64,000 bases of DNA from Apostichopus japonicus (Eukaryota > Echinodermata > Holothuroidea > Aspidochirotida > Stichopodidae), in contig NC_092577.1 in assembly GCF_037975245.1 (NCBI RefSeq), positions 3,867,501 through 3,931,500 of the forward strand. Direction: 5' to 3'. The notes under the pieces are model-generated. The model made no database searches. It saw only the letters and a list, made by a program, of their open reading frames with translations, and had not been told where the DNA came from. Below, piece after piece: positions 29,330 to 42,254 of this stretch. Position numbers and translations under genes: made by a program. Positions within the stretch are counted from its first letter, which is position 1; every line of letters starts with the position of its first letter.

Positions 29330-29905
29330 TAACTAAAACTTTGCTAAAACAGTATCCTGATTTTGGTAGAATAGTTAGGGAAAAAAATAGAAAAAAAATA
29401 AAGTTCAAATTTACCTGGATATGTTGGTCTTGTACTTAATGGGGTATGTTTTGGAGAAATAACTTAAGTTAAAGTAATTCATTCAACTAAAAAATTTGCT
29501 AGAATACTTAGGGAAAAAAATAGAAAAAAAAAAGTTCAAAGTTACCTGTTTATGTTGGTCTTGTATTTTATGAGGTATGTTTTGGAGAAATAACCTTTTT
29601 AAAATAAGTCATTCAACTAAAAAAAGTTGCTACAATACTTAGGAAAAAATTAGAAAAAACATAAAGCTCAAAATTACCTTGTTATGTTGGTCTTGTACTT
29701 TATGGGGTATTTTTGGAGAAATAACCTTAAAATAATTTATTCAACTAAAAACAATTGCTAGAATAATTAGGGGAAAATAAAGTTAACAGTTACCAGTTAA
29801 TGTTGGTCTTGTATTTAAAGGGTATCATGGGGAGAAATAACCTTTTAAAATAATTCATTTAACTTACAAATAGTTGCTAGAATACTTAGGAAAACAATTT
29901 TTTCC
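29330..29905. repeat. 120-130 bp tandem repeat, five copies
   Basis: Units contain TTGCTAGAATACTTAGG, an A-rich stretch, ATGTTGGTCTTGTA (29425, 29552, 29684, 29801) and TTTTGGAGAAATAACCTT. They diverge by small indels and A-run length. Confidence 0.93.
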
Positions 29906-31123
29906 TGCTTGGTCGACAATTTGAAATCAAACTTTAGGATTTTGTTATACTCAAATTTATTAAACTGAAATATCGTTATACACATAATTCGACAAAATGA
30001 AGGTTTTAACGAACAATTAATTAAATTGAATCCATTCGGTTCTGAACATTTGGTTGGTGTCCCACTCATTTGTTTAACGTTTTTTTTTTTAAATTATCTT
30101 ATAATGAAACACAGAGAACAAACTGGAAGATTTCAACTTCATACTTGAGGTAAACCTGTAAAAAGCTCAAGTGAACGTAATTTGATTTCAGCTTAACATG
30201 CACAATTTTAAGATATCTTATGGTGTCCTATCGACTATTAAAATGGATGACAAATTCTGAGATTCTAGAGAAATAATAACCTTTGATGTAGTTTATAACA
30301 TATCCTGGGAAGCTTTTACAGCGACAATTTCCCTCCCATGCCCTCTCCAGCAAAAACGTTTCTGATGACGCCACCTTGTCTTAAAGCTGTGATAAATGTC
30401 TACCGTATATCGAGACATTACAGTAATTGATATACGTTTCCATGTAGCCGTCAAGCTGAAACAGATATGTGTCTTGGCCACGCGTGAGTTATGTTAACCG
30501 AATTAGTTTATGGCGAACGGTTTAACAATCCGGGTAGAAATATGTTGTAAGTTATATATATGATTCATTTGTTTCCTCTATGCGGTCAAATTCGTCATAA
30601 ATGAAACCCCGTTAAATGATCCTGCTATAGGAACACTGTTCATTATAATTGGAACATCGTGAAAGAGTCTTAATAACGTCATCACTACCTGGCTACTTTT
30701 GACAATTAAATATGCTATAAATATTCAAGGTCATGCGTACAGCGATCTGCACACTGGGTTACTCATTACGCTATAGGGAAGGAAACAAAAACAATATATT
30801 TTAGGTCCATTGTGTATTCCATGCCAAGTATACACTATTTGAATGTATTGATTAAACTAAGTACACTAATACAGTGAAGTCACGATATCAAGAAACGGTG
30901 CACAAACTTGAACCAATGAATATTCTAGCATAAAATATGGTACCAGTTTTGGTCAGCAATCGAGTGATGAACGCTCAAAGTATTTTAGCTGCGACAGGAG
31001 GCGGGTGATATATTAAGATATCAAAATAAGCTACACTTTAAATAACGGATCGGTAAGCACGTTCCCTTTGATCATAGCAGCAAGCCTTATTATTTGTAGC
31101 CAAAACAAGAGCCTTACGTAAAC

Positions 31124-31177
<54 letters not shown>

Positions 31178-33115
31178 CGTAAACAATAAATACGTAAATA
31201 ATATATACAATACGTAAACCTCCAAAGTATGGAAATGTGCAAGTGCCATGATACTTCGAGCTATCAGTTATATCATATGATATATGGCGGACACGTCATT
31301 TGAAAACCGCTTTTCTCTGGTGACATCGGGATTAAAAGTGAAAATTGTGCACATGTGGCGTAGCCGCCAAATACTTGTCTGCCCACCACTTCTCCTGCCC
31401 TTTCCCTCCAAAATGTAGCAGGCTTATACTTCTAGAAAATAAGTTTTCCCTTCCACCCTTAGAAAAAGTTTGCCCCTCCTTCCATTAAAATGAAGTCTAA
31501 ATACTCCACTGCACGAAATCGTAAGGAGTGCATGTGAACAAGAAACCACGCCTGGTTTGAACCCGATGGTTCAAATTTCTCTGAGTTTTGGTTTTAAAGA
31601 AATTATAGTTTAATGTATGTTTATGCAATAACTATAATATTTGGGTGATCAGATAACGTTTACCTCTTTGGTAGAGATTTGTAATTTAATTTAAAGGGGA
31701 CAGATCCTCAACCGTCACTTTTAACCTGTATATGACAGATTTCTCTGTGAAGATGAACTCCCCTGAACAGCAAAGAAAAGTCTCGCTCCTTTTGAAAGAT
31801 ATTCTACAGTTTTAAAAGTCGTGTCTGAGAGATGTCATTTTGTCATACAGTGTATCTAGTATCTGATACCATTTACTTTCTATGCGTTCTTAATTTCCAA
31901 CTTGAAGGTAAAATGTTAACAGCGTTACTAATTTACTTTTCAGCAGATTTTGAAACTTCAAATTATTTTCAAACATCGGGGTCTTTAATTTAAAAAGTAA
32001 AATGTAATAGAAATTATATAGTAGTAATTGTATGTGGAAGTAGATGTATAAATGTGGGAGTAAATCATTGTGTTTTTAGGCCTAAAATATCAACATTCAT
32101 GAATTATGTTGACCTTTTTGTTAGCATATTTCTAGCATATTTACCGACTACAGCAATGAATTCTATAGGGTGTACAGAAAGAGTGTGCATCTAATCCACA
32201 AATTAAAGCAGACAGTTTTTAGTTCGTCGACCGGCGCATTTTGACGCGTACTGCACCTTAACATAATTATTTCTAAGTTTCCATGGGAATTGCCATTACG
32301 CTCTTATCATAATAGAATCAATAGTGGCAAAGTTCAGTTGATTGATGGCAAGAAAACGATAATGAAAATATGTCAAGACCATTTTTTCGACACGAAATAG
32401 ACTTTCACGTTTGGCTTGTTATAAATGGACCAATCAAAGCGTAACTTAACAATTTATTAGAGAGTATGATTGGCTAATAGAATTCCTTACTTAACAGATG
32501 TTCTTCTTCACAATTAGCAAATATCTTATCCCCCTGTGGTTAGACGCATTTACAGAACTAAGCACTACCCTAAATTGCTGGTTATCAAACCTGTCCTAGA
32601 ATTACTTTCATAAAACTATGGTGATGCATTTCCTATGACTGCATGACAGACTTATCGTTATTTTGTCAGTATTAAAAGAAGTCATTACCGACCGTGACCT
32701 CACGCTATAATCACCAGGATCAGGGCAGACGACATTTTGTAGGTATGCGTAAAAGTAGAAGATGCCTACGGAAGGAAACCGTCAAAAGTAGGTTAGAATA
32801 TTGTATAATTACTTTCCATCTTTCACGTCTAGAGTCATAGCAATGGGTGATGTTGCTACGTAGGAGGGGGGGGGGGGGGGGGACGTGGCCGATGTGAATC
32901 TGAAGAGGGCCGATTTGGCAACCGCAAGCTTCCAACGGTCTAGCTGTATGCGCATCGTATACTACAAAGTGCAAGTGAGAAGACAATGCCTATGTGTATT
33001 TGCATGTCAGATCTTGCAATAATTTGTATTGTATTGTACGGAGGCTGACTCCCTGAAATGTTAACGAAATGTTTTTGCTTCAAATTGTATGTCGGGACTA
33101 AATGATCGTAGAGTA
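29906..33115. other. Intergenic, nothing recognised
   Basis: No gene. It contains the second (TA)n tract (listed) and a 17-base G run near 32865. A CAT/CG-rich piece near 32230 is unremarkable. Confidence 0.4.
31122..31174. repeat. (TA)n microsatellite
   Basis: About 26 TA units, followed by ACGTAAACAATA words repeated to 31220. Confidence 0.97.
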
Positions 33116-33419
33116 TGGAAGGCCCTTTGTGACAAATATACCACATTATGCACGCGTATTAATTCGAATATATATGTGTATTAAATGGAATATGTACGCA
33201 CGTGTTTATATTTAGCATGCAGCCAATGAGAAGGCCGAATTATATGGTTGTTTTAAATAGAATATATACGCGTATTAATTCGAAGATAAACACGTATTTA
33301 ATCAGCCAATCACATTAGCAGGGATATGAACACGTATTGAATCTATATTCGCGTAATAATTCGCATATACGCGTATTTAGTCAGTATTAAGTGGTATATT
33401 TGTCACACATGGCCTGCCA
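33116..33419. mobile_element. TA-flanked MITE with TGG(N)AGGCC ends
   Basis: Left end TGGAAGGCCCTTTGTGACAA, right end reversed TGGCAGGCCATGTGTGACAA. Both continue ATATACCAC, giving inverted ends near 29 bp with few mismatches and TA on each side. The interior repeats ACGCGTATTAATTCGAA-type words and two CCAAT contexts (AGCCAATGAGAAGG, AGCCAATCACATTAGC). It has no coding capacity. Confidence 0.75.
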
Positions 33420-35109
33420 TAGTCGAGACTACTCGTGGTACCAACAGGTAGGTAAGACCTTCGATATATGCCCAACCCTACTGAGTTTATATAATACATT
33501 GAATCCCACTATTGCCATAAGAATTCAACTTTGCAAAGGTTCATGTTATTTATTAGATATTATTCTTCATGTTCTCCCTAAATTTTATGCAATCTCACAA
33601 AGCATTAAGGATCAAACTTTACCATTATCTCTAGTACACGACCATGGTTAGAATATAAAATCAATTTAAATAAGGTGACATTTTCTTGACCAAATTTCAC
33701 ACATGGTATCTATTACTTTACAAACTGGTGGCCGTTTATTAGGGTGCATTTGCTGATTATGATCGATTCTACGAATTATTCGTCTTTTAATTCGTTCTTT
33801 CATATATTGAAAGCGGAAAACTGGAAATATTTTGACATTTAATTTCCTTCCTTGTTTATTTGAAATGAAGATTAGTCATTAATGGACAATCTTATGGAAT
33901 CTTGATATGTAGATTAGGTAAACGTCGTCGGAATGTATATATACGAAAGCCTATAAGAGCCATGCGAATTAAATTAGGATTTTTTTTATTATAGTACGAA
34001 TGAATAATTTTTTGTATAACAAATTAACAATTGTTAATAACAAGTTAAATCACTTGAATAACAATAACAAATTAATAAATTGTAATAACATATTATTATA
34101 TGATATCATTTATATATTACAGATATGGTCCTAATAGGCTTTCGTAGGTTCTCCTTGCGACTGCGTAACACTTCCTGCAACGTTTACGGCGAATATAGTC
34201 TCTGCCAATAATTATCAGCAGATTAGTGTTCATATCTTCGATCGTTCTTCCATGAAGCTTGGTCGACAAAATGGGATTTTTTTGCTTGTTTCGTTTGAGT
34301 ACTGGGACCAGTCGCATGAACCGATAATATAAATAATAATGATAAAGAAATTTATTTTCTGTTGCCCTTATGGCGCGAACGATTTACCGTAAAATGATTG
34401 CAACCGCCCATATCCGCACGTTCATTACACAAATTATGCAACCTACATAGACTATTATCGTCCACTTTTCTTACCAAATTCCACGTACAGTAGTAATTGA
34501 ATGATAATTTTCACTGTGACCTTTTCCAAAACACGTCAAGAAAAATTAATCCCGGGCGTGTCCTTAATAAGTACCTTATTTTACAAAATCCTCCCAGAAT
34601 TTCTATCAATCATGAATTGATTTAAAAAAAAAACCTAATACAAGACTATATATACCATCAGCTTTATGGTGTTTTGGTTTTAAAAGTAATCACATTCATA
34701 CATAAAAAAAAATTGCTTTTGATATGAATAATAATAATATAATAATAATAATAAATACCATATATTAAAGTGCTGTTATCATGAAATAAAACATGCTCAA
34801 GAGCACTGTACAAAAGAACCAATACCTGTAATGTAAAAATACCAAACTTAAGAAAACCTAAAAGTAATAACAACAGCAATAAAAGGGATGAAATGATATT
34901 AGACAGGGTTATAAACCACAATTAAAAACCAAAAAATATAAAAATATACACACACACAAAATGGGCACAGTAATAATATTCAACCTGCAAAGCTCTTCGA
35001 CCTATTGGCTTTTGGGTAACTACTAACAACATACAGGTTGACATGCAAATAGAGCTTAGGAAGCCGTTGGTTGGCATTGAGAGAACTCTAACAAAATTAT
35101 GAACATAGG
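33420..35109. other. Intergenic, AT-rich
   Basis: AATAACAAATTAATAA-type simple sequence near 34000-34100 and TAATAATAA near 34730. A minus-strand 66-codon frame at 34117-34317 ends in an Arg/Cys-rich stretch but has no firm match. Confidence 0.4.
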
Positions 35110-35337
35110 CAGGGTTGCCACGAGACCATTTTTAGAGCCGGGTAATTTGTGACAGTGATCCGCGGGGTTAATTACAGTTAAGCTGCGTTTTGTACTGAAT
35201 CGCGCTAATCTTTACCAAGTTACTTATTGGCGGTACTGTAGGCTAATTTGTGCCGGGCGGTAAGGCTGAAATTGACCTTGAGTACCGGCGGAAATTTTGA
35301 GAGCTGGGTAGCACCGCCCGGCGTGGTGACAACCCTG
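35110..35337. mobile_element. hAT-type MITE, 228 bp, with perfect 8-bp TSD
   Basis: Left end CAGGGTTGCCACG, right end reversed CAGGGTTGTCACCACG. The flanks are both AACATAGG (35102-35109 and 35338-35345), an exact 8-bp target duplication as hAT transposases make. GC-rich interior with GCCGGGCGG and CCGCCCGGC words. Confidence 0.88.
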
Positions 35338-35394
35338 AACATAGGCCTGGGTGATCTTGCGCATGGAAACCCGTGTTTACATTTAGTCGCCCGC

Positions 35395-35770
35395 ATCTCA
35401 TCTCAAAAACTGTTTTGGGATATTTTAACTATAAACTATCAAATATCTCACCTAGATAAACATATTTCAGTTACAACTACAAATATTTGCAGATAGGCCT
35501 ATCTTAAAATGATTTTCAGATCTCCAAAATATCACACAATTTCAGGTAACTGCATAAAAAATATTAGATATCTCAAATTTTCATTTATCTATCTAAAATC
35601 AACTTCGTTTTAGTCATCCTAAGTTATATTTCAGATATCTCAATATAAATTTGAGTTATCATGAATGCTTATTCAGACGTCTGATACGGTATATATACTA
35701 ATTCGGATATCTCAATTTTAACTTTAGATATCCAAAATTCTAATTCAAATGTGATTTTTTTTGCCGATCT
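35395..35770. repeat. Degenerate AGATATCT-word repeat region
   Basis: Irregular copies of ATATCTCA / TAGATATC in both orientations recur about every 30-60 bases. This could be the decayed body of a foldback element; no clear ends were found. Confidence 0.35.
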
Positions 35771-36758
35771 CTTGATGAGCTGATTTCAGTCATCAGTGGG
35801 TACGCTATATGTTTGCTCGACTAACTTAAAGGGATGCAACCAAACTACCCTATCAGTTTTGCTCCACTCCCACATACGGTTTCCGATTGTTTCTGTAAAT
35901 GAATATCGTTAACTGTGACATCTAATTATTATTTGCTTAACTATACTTCTACTCCATACACCTGTTTCCGTTGGCATTTATGCAACTGTGTTTTACTTCA
36001 GTTTTATTGTTATAATTGATTACGTAACTGTTTGGTATTGAACATGTATATAAAGTCTGCAAGTGGAATTATACATAGGAGTTGGATTTACGTTACTGCT
36101 GTGTTCGGTCTACTTGTCTTGTACTGATTTATTCCCCGACTACACGACATTTACTTCATTTACTTCAAATGAATTCCCTGCTATCTTTCTTAGCGATTCG
36201 TGGATTTAACATCTCTTTAGTTTATAATACCACGTATTAGTTAGTTTTCATTGGATATAGTTGGAGGTGATTACCATGGGCAGCCATTTTATTATACACG
36301 ACTACATACTAACTAACCTATATTATTTGAAATGATACAAAGATCAACACGTCGCAAATGCCCCCCTCCCCTCCCCACCCCTCCAACAGCCACCAATCCA
36401 TCCCGCACAACCTTCTTGTCACTGATGAAAAAAGTGCGTAGTTATTTTTAATAAACGGAAACCCAATATAGGTAAGTTCCGATGTCGCTTGAGGAACCAC
36501 GTTTTCGGATAAACAAGTGGCTATTTTTGCCAGCTGCGTGACGTCTTTGTTATACATGATAGATCAAGCAAGACTATTCTGGTATATTAATATTAAATAT
36601 TGAGATTAAGGTGCAAAACAGTCTGTTTTGTTTTGCCAGTTGAAGTTTCTTGGCCAAAAATAAGTACATGATTGCAATATCATGTGATTAAAACCTGTTG
36701 CACGAGGTGTCACAAGACAGGAAAGAAATTGTCTTAAGTGTTTCAAAACATGGTTTTA

Positions 36759-37372
36759 TACGAAAGCGTAGAAGAGACATTTATTTGTGAAGTTGGATGA
36801 GATGCAACAAATCGTCATTATGACAAGAAAACTGAAAACTGACGTTTTGACGACATTGCCCCAACTCGTCAAAATGAAAGATAAAAAATCTAAAAAATTG
36901 TGTTTTGATGAGATGCATCAGCTCGTCAAAGTGACAAAAATTTGAAATTTGACGTTTTTGGCGATATGCATCAACTTGTTAAAATGCCAAAAACCTTAAA
37001 ATTACAGACTTGCACTCTTCCAAATTTGGAAAATTAACAAAAATCTAGCAAAATGTCGTCAAGACGTCAATCTATAGATATTCTCCATTTTGACGAGTAT
37101 ATATATGCATCTCGACAAAACGTCGATTTTCATATTTTAGCCACTTTAATGAGTTGGTATAAATATAGTCAAAACGTCAAAATTCACTTGGGTTTTTGCC
37201 ATTTTGACGAGTTAATACATCACCCCAAAATGTAAATTTGTCATATTTTTGTAATTTTTATGATTTGGTGGTGATGGTCGACAAAATATCAATTTTCAGA
37301 TTCTTTGTCATTTCGACGAATTTTTGCATTTCATCAAAACGTAAATCGGCATGTCTCTTCTACGCTTCCGTA
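36759..37372. mobile_element. Foldback/MITE element, 614 bp, 22-bp terminal inverted repeats
   Basis: Left TACGAAAGCGTAGAAGAGAC and, reversed, right TACGGAAGCGTAGAAGAGAC, each followed by AT: one mismatch in 22. The interior is built of TTTTGACGA / TCGTCAAAA words inverted around the centre, so most of the element can fold on itself. The terminal TA on each side could be the target duplication. Confidence 0.75.
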
Positions 37373-38074
37373 AGTTCAAAATACGCGTCTGTACTTTTCT
37401 TGGGTCCGGAGCACTTTGATATTAGTTGTACTTGTATTCCTTGTCTTAATTATTTGCATACAAGAATTGATGATGCTGTGGTTGATAATTATGGGTGGTG
37501 TGTTCAAAGTGCATTTTGCTTTATGTAAATTTGATAGAATATGTTGGTATCATTGCTTGTGTACAGCCCGAGTATCAATGCAAGGTAAACTACATGGAAA
37601 CTTTTGAGCAAAATAAAAAATGAAAATTTGATCAGAGAAACGCACCCGGCACTATATTTGATAATAAACATTATCCAGCTGTATGATCCATCACTCCCAT
37701 GCAAGGAGTGGATCCGTAGTTAAAACCAATAAGGGGACAAAAATATTCTCTATACACCACTGTTCAAAATGATGGGGAGGGGGAGGGGTGGTGGAATCAC
37801 CCTCTCCCCATATGTCCCTAAACCTATGACATAGGTCTGATTAGTTATGTGTATATATCGATTTATTTAAATATATATTTATAAATAAGTCCCACCACAG
37901 GTCAGTCAAACAATAGGCTTGGAAGAAGCAGGTAAAGCATGTTAGACATCATATGCAGTATCTAACGAAATCACTTACTTGACGTAACACCGTTAAAACG
38001 ATACGGTTACCGGCTCGATCAAGTGGACTGAGGTTGAGAGTAAGATCCACTTGTTTGTCTGTTCTAGGATATAA

Positions 38075-38319
38075 GTATGTATGTATGTATATATTAGATC
38101 CTCCTGCAAGCAGGAACTCGCGAAGAAGCCCCATTGGCTTATCAAAGCCGCAAACTGACCGAAGTCAGTCTCTTAGATTCATATTTAACGTCCATGATTA
38201 TGAATTGTCAATTGTCAACAACTCTGTAACTGGACGACATACATTAATCTTGGAGTGACTCGAACCGGGGACCTTATAGATTGGAAAGCACCGGCGTTAA
38301 CCACTGAGCTAACACTCCT
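38075..38319 (-). repeat. tRNA-derived SINE, minus-strand copy
   Basis: Same family as the 25.75-kb copy, clearly closer to it than to the 25.17-kb copy. The tail is a TATG-type microsatellite at the low end; the head with GGTTCGAGTCA and GTTAGCTCAGTGG is at the high end. Confidence 0.87.
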
Positions 38320-38332
38320 TATCTTGGGTAAC

Positions 38333-38375
38333 TTTGGGTAACTCTTGGGTAACTCGTGGGTAACTTTGCTGGAGA
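38333..38375. repeat. GGGTAACT short tandem repeat
   Basis: Four spaced copies of TTGGGTAACT / GTGGGTAACT directly after the SINE head. Confidence 0.8.
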
Positions 38376-41300
38376 AGGCGTTCCAAGGGATTCGCTCACT
38401 AACCGTTTAGCATTAACCGTCAGTTTTTTTTGTCTAAGGTCATGTGATCATGTGAAAATAGTACACAGTGGATTGCTCGCCAACCATTAACCTGACTATG
38501 TGCAGTATCTATTCCTTTCTAAGGTACTCGTGGTGCATTTTTTTCTGAAAATAATCAGCAGTTATATTTACGACGCTTAAGCGACCACAAATGTGGGAGA
38601 AACCCGTAAGGGCTTATGGATTACAACTTACACGTCGGGTGGCTTCCAATTCAACATAACGTAACACCGTCATGTTCATTAGCTAATAACAACCTATTCC
38701 TGACAGTGCTAGTATAGTATCCGCAAAGGTCTTAACATTACAAAGAGCCGGAAACAGGAACTGACGTCATCTTCATGCGTTCCTTCGAGGAACATTCCAA
38801 GAACAGGAAACGGTCGTGAATGAACAAACTAGGTTTAGAAGCAGAGGTAACAATAGGTTAATTAGAGTTCATTTGAATATATGTCAGATCCTTACTCTAA
38901 TATAATGTCATACATCGCATGGATGCTTTGGGTAATCGAAAAACCTCTCCCCTGTACTCTTACCTATACAAGCACACAAGAAATAGTGGCAAACCACAAA
39001 CCACTTGCCAAGCAGGCGCAACCATGCATAGCAAATACCGCAGTTGGTTGCTCACATTTGTGGACTCTTTCCTCCAGTGGATATAAACTGTGGGAATTTG
39101 TGAAGTTGTGACGCTGCATCTCGCTTCCAAATTTGCGTAGCGTGGTCATAAGTGTGAAAATACATATTTTCCGATTGAATTTCTCTTGCACTAAGTACGT
39201 TATATATTTAACAAATTACTAAATAATAAATAAACATTGACTTAAAATTGCCTTGAAAATTGCGCTTTAGTTGCAGTATATTTGGATACATTTCTCGCAA
39301 ATAATATGTTCAATACCTATGAGAGTGGACGCACTTTTGTTGGTCCAACGTCACATGTAAATTTTGTCCGGGTCAATTCGGGGTCAATTCTTGCGTACGG
39401 CCAATATACAGTTACAAGACACTTACGTGGCCTCGAACTAAACATGAACCGACTTGACACATTACTATCTAACAAGAGCCGCGAAATTTATCATGTTCAA
39501 ATTGAATGTTTTTCTCAACAACAAGAAATAGACACGAAAACATTTTATTTAATATTTCTACATATTAACCCCCCGATTCCCTCATGAGTAAATCATACAT
39601 AGATTTTCTATCAAATAAAACTCCCGCTAAAAATATTAACAAATTCTTTATTTATGACTACAGTGTTTGTATTCGATAGACATTCGTAGTCATGTAAACA
39701 AAATGTATTGAAACCTTAAGAGTTTGCAAGCAACGTGAATTCTCTTCGGTACCATGTGGGTGATAGTTGTCAAACTGATTCGTGGAGATGTGAATCTCGT
39801 AAATAGCATAAGTAGCCAAACGAGACGTGATAATATCTGAACGCTTATATCCGAGGAGATTTAATTAACTAAACAACATCTTTGCAACAGCTGGGATTTT
39901 ATATCAGTCTGCAGTTTTTCTCACCCAGAATTCTTCAGAATATGACGAAAATGTATAAAAAATAACCATATTGCATACTATGGTATATTTTTTCATCAAA
40001 CGATTTTTTCCCTTTATTTGAGAGAAATATTGTCTCCCAGACACATATATTTTTCATTAGCTAAGAATAAGTACGGTTCATACGAAATAAAGTAATTCGA
40101 AAATTTTAGGATTTTCTGCATGTTTTTTTTCTTCGTAATTTCAAATGATAAATAATAGTCATTTAATAAATGTTAATAAATTGAGTCGTCTTCAATGGAT
40201 TCTATTGAATATTATCGAAGACTTGTGAAAACCAACACTAAAAGATGTTATGATTTCTCTGTGACAGTAAAGGTAGTTCCGCGCTCGCATATAGACGCCC
40301 ACGGCACCAACTTGCATTATCCGCATTTTGTGCCCCAACCCTCTTGTTCAGAGCAGGTTCACAATTACGATATAACAGTGCACAGTTCAGACCATAGGGC
40401 CCCTAGTTAGGTCAAGGTGGCGGATCCCCTTGATATAAACTTTGCTGTTTTCATCATTTCCAGAATTAATATCAGCTTCAAATCAGCAGAATTTGGAGGT
40501 AGAATTTAGTATTTCATAGTCAGTAGAAAAGATAACGTGTTTTGGGCACATTTCATTGGGAGTGGGGGGGGGGGGGGGTTATCCATGTATTTCTGAGAAG
40601 CATCTACGTACCCCAATCACACCCCTCCCCCTCCCCTTTAGCGACGCCGATGGAATTCAATATAGTCTCTAGTCTACATATAGGCTAACGATGATGGATT
40701 GGTTTCGACTTGTTCGTCATTAGTCTATCGAGAACAGACGTTTGTATTCATCAGATAATGTCATGCATATCTGTCATAGTTTATGATTGTGATGAGATGA
40801 CTGAGGTGGTGGGTATTCGGATATATTTAAGTTCTCCCCATAGGACGACGAGTGTTTTTAAACATGACACGAGAGAACAGTACAGACAGTGATATTTAGC
40901 ATTAGAAAAGTGTCCAAATTGCATGATGCATGTATAACATTGTCGTGTCATACATTATGGATACATATTTATATAATTCCGTTAAAGATGCAGCCAAGGT
41001 AAGTCGAGTGCTACTGGCCTGTTTTCGATTTCCATGGCCAAGTTTGGGTCATTATGTTAAAAATTCTTGATGCAACCTAGGTACTTGCTGAATGTTCCCA
41101 TCGTCAATACAGAATTAACGATAAGTTACTAACGATACCAACTATATATATCTCAAAGACACACACAACAAAAGTGCGTTGCCATCAAGTTGCATTTAAG
41201 TTCGAAACCAATTTTATGTGTATAAGGCACTGCGTTTTTACCGTATTTCCGTTAAAACCATAGGCAAGGTGTCACCCTCTAACCCCATCCCCACCACGGC

Positions 41301-41859
41301 AACGGGTAAGCTGCTCACCCAAACCCCCATACACCTATAACCCCCCCCCCCCCATCGAACAAACTATATACTAACGCCTATATCATTCCATTCTGTGTTA
41401 TTCCAAAACAACATCTTTTCTTTTTCCATAAGGAAACTTTTTTGGTAAGAGCAGTTGGCTTATAATATTCAAAAGCTCTTTATAAAATTACCACAGACAT
41501 GTAAACAGATGGTCTTTCAAATAAAGAGAGTGTGTGTGGGAGTTTATTCATCATAGCATGACCTAATGACAAAACACCACTGGTGTGGAAAATGTTTATC
41601 ACATCCAAATAATATTACCCTTCAATTCAGCTAAGGGAGAAAATTTATCTTCAAATGCATAAAAAATGAGATATTTATTAAGAAAAAATGGTAAACTAAT
41701 CAACTTAAGAAACAATTTTATGAAGTTTAAAGGGATGTGACGTCAAGGATAACTATACAGTACAGGCTTTGGAATGCATGGTCTATCTTTTAGAGAATAA
41801 CGTATGTGTTTGTAAACATATGCAATGTATCTTTACTAGTACTATACTTGACTATATAT
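38376..41859. other. Intergenic, nothing recognised
   Basis: Short open frames at 39282-39587 and 40195-40410 carry no recognisable motif. A 15-base G run lies at 40564 and a 13-base C run at 41341. Confidence 0.4.
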
Positions 41860-42246
41860 CAGGGGTTCCCTAACTGAGGTGCATGCATGAACCCCCAGGG
41901 TGCGTGTGTCCATCCCAGGGGGTTCCTGAGACGTTTCTGAAAGTCAAAACTAGAGTACTTTTTGTTGAACTAAAATATGATATATCATATAATTTAGTAA
42001 TGTACAAAAGCCGTACCTATCGACAAACTCTTTTTGCGTTCCATGCGCATATGGTGCTTTAGTAGTACATGTAGTACCGTGCATTTTTCATTACATTGTT
42101 ACACTATGAACTTGATCATTTACGAAGCACTCTTATGCGTATTATAGTATAATAATGACTCAGATCGTGTCTCGAAAAGTTGGGGGTTAGTGGACAACTC
42201 TGACATCCACAGGGGGTTGGTGGGGGATAAAGTAAGGGAAAACCTG
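41860..42246. mobile_element. hAT-type MITE, 387 bp, with perfect 8-bp TSD
   Basis: Left end CAGGGGTTCCCTAAC, right end reversed CAGGTTTTCCCTTAC. The flanks are both CTATATAT (41852-41859 and 42247-42254). GGGGGTT words recur near both ends. No transposase frame. Confidence 0.87.
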
Positions 42247-42254
42247 CTATATAT

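Noticed and set aside
34117-34317. Minus-strand frame ending in RRKRCRKCYAVARRTYES, faintly like a piggyBac C-terminal zinc finger
   Set aside because: Only one Cys pair and no upstream transposase homology could be seen; too weak to call.
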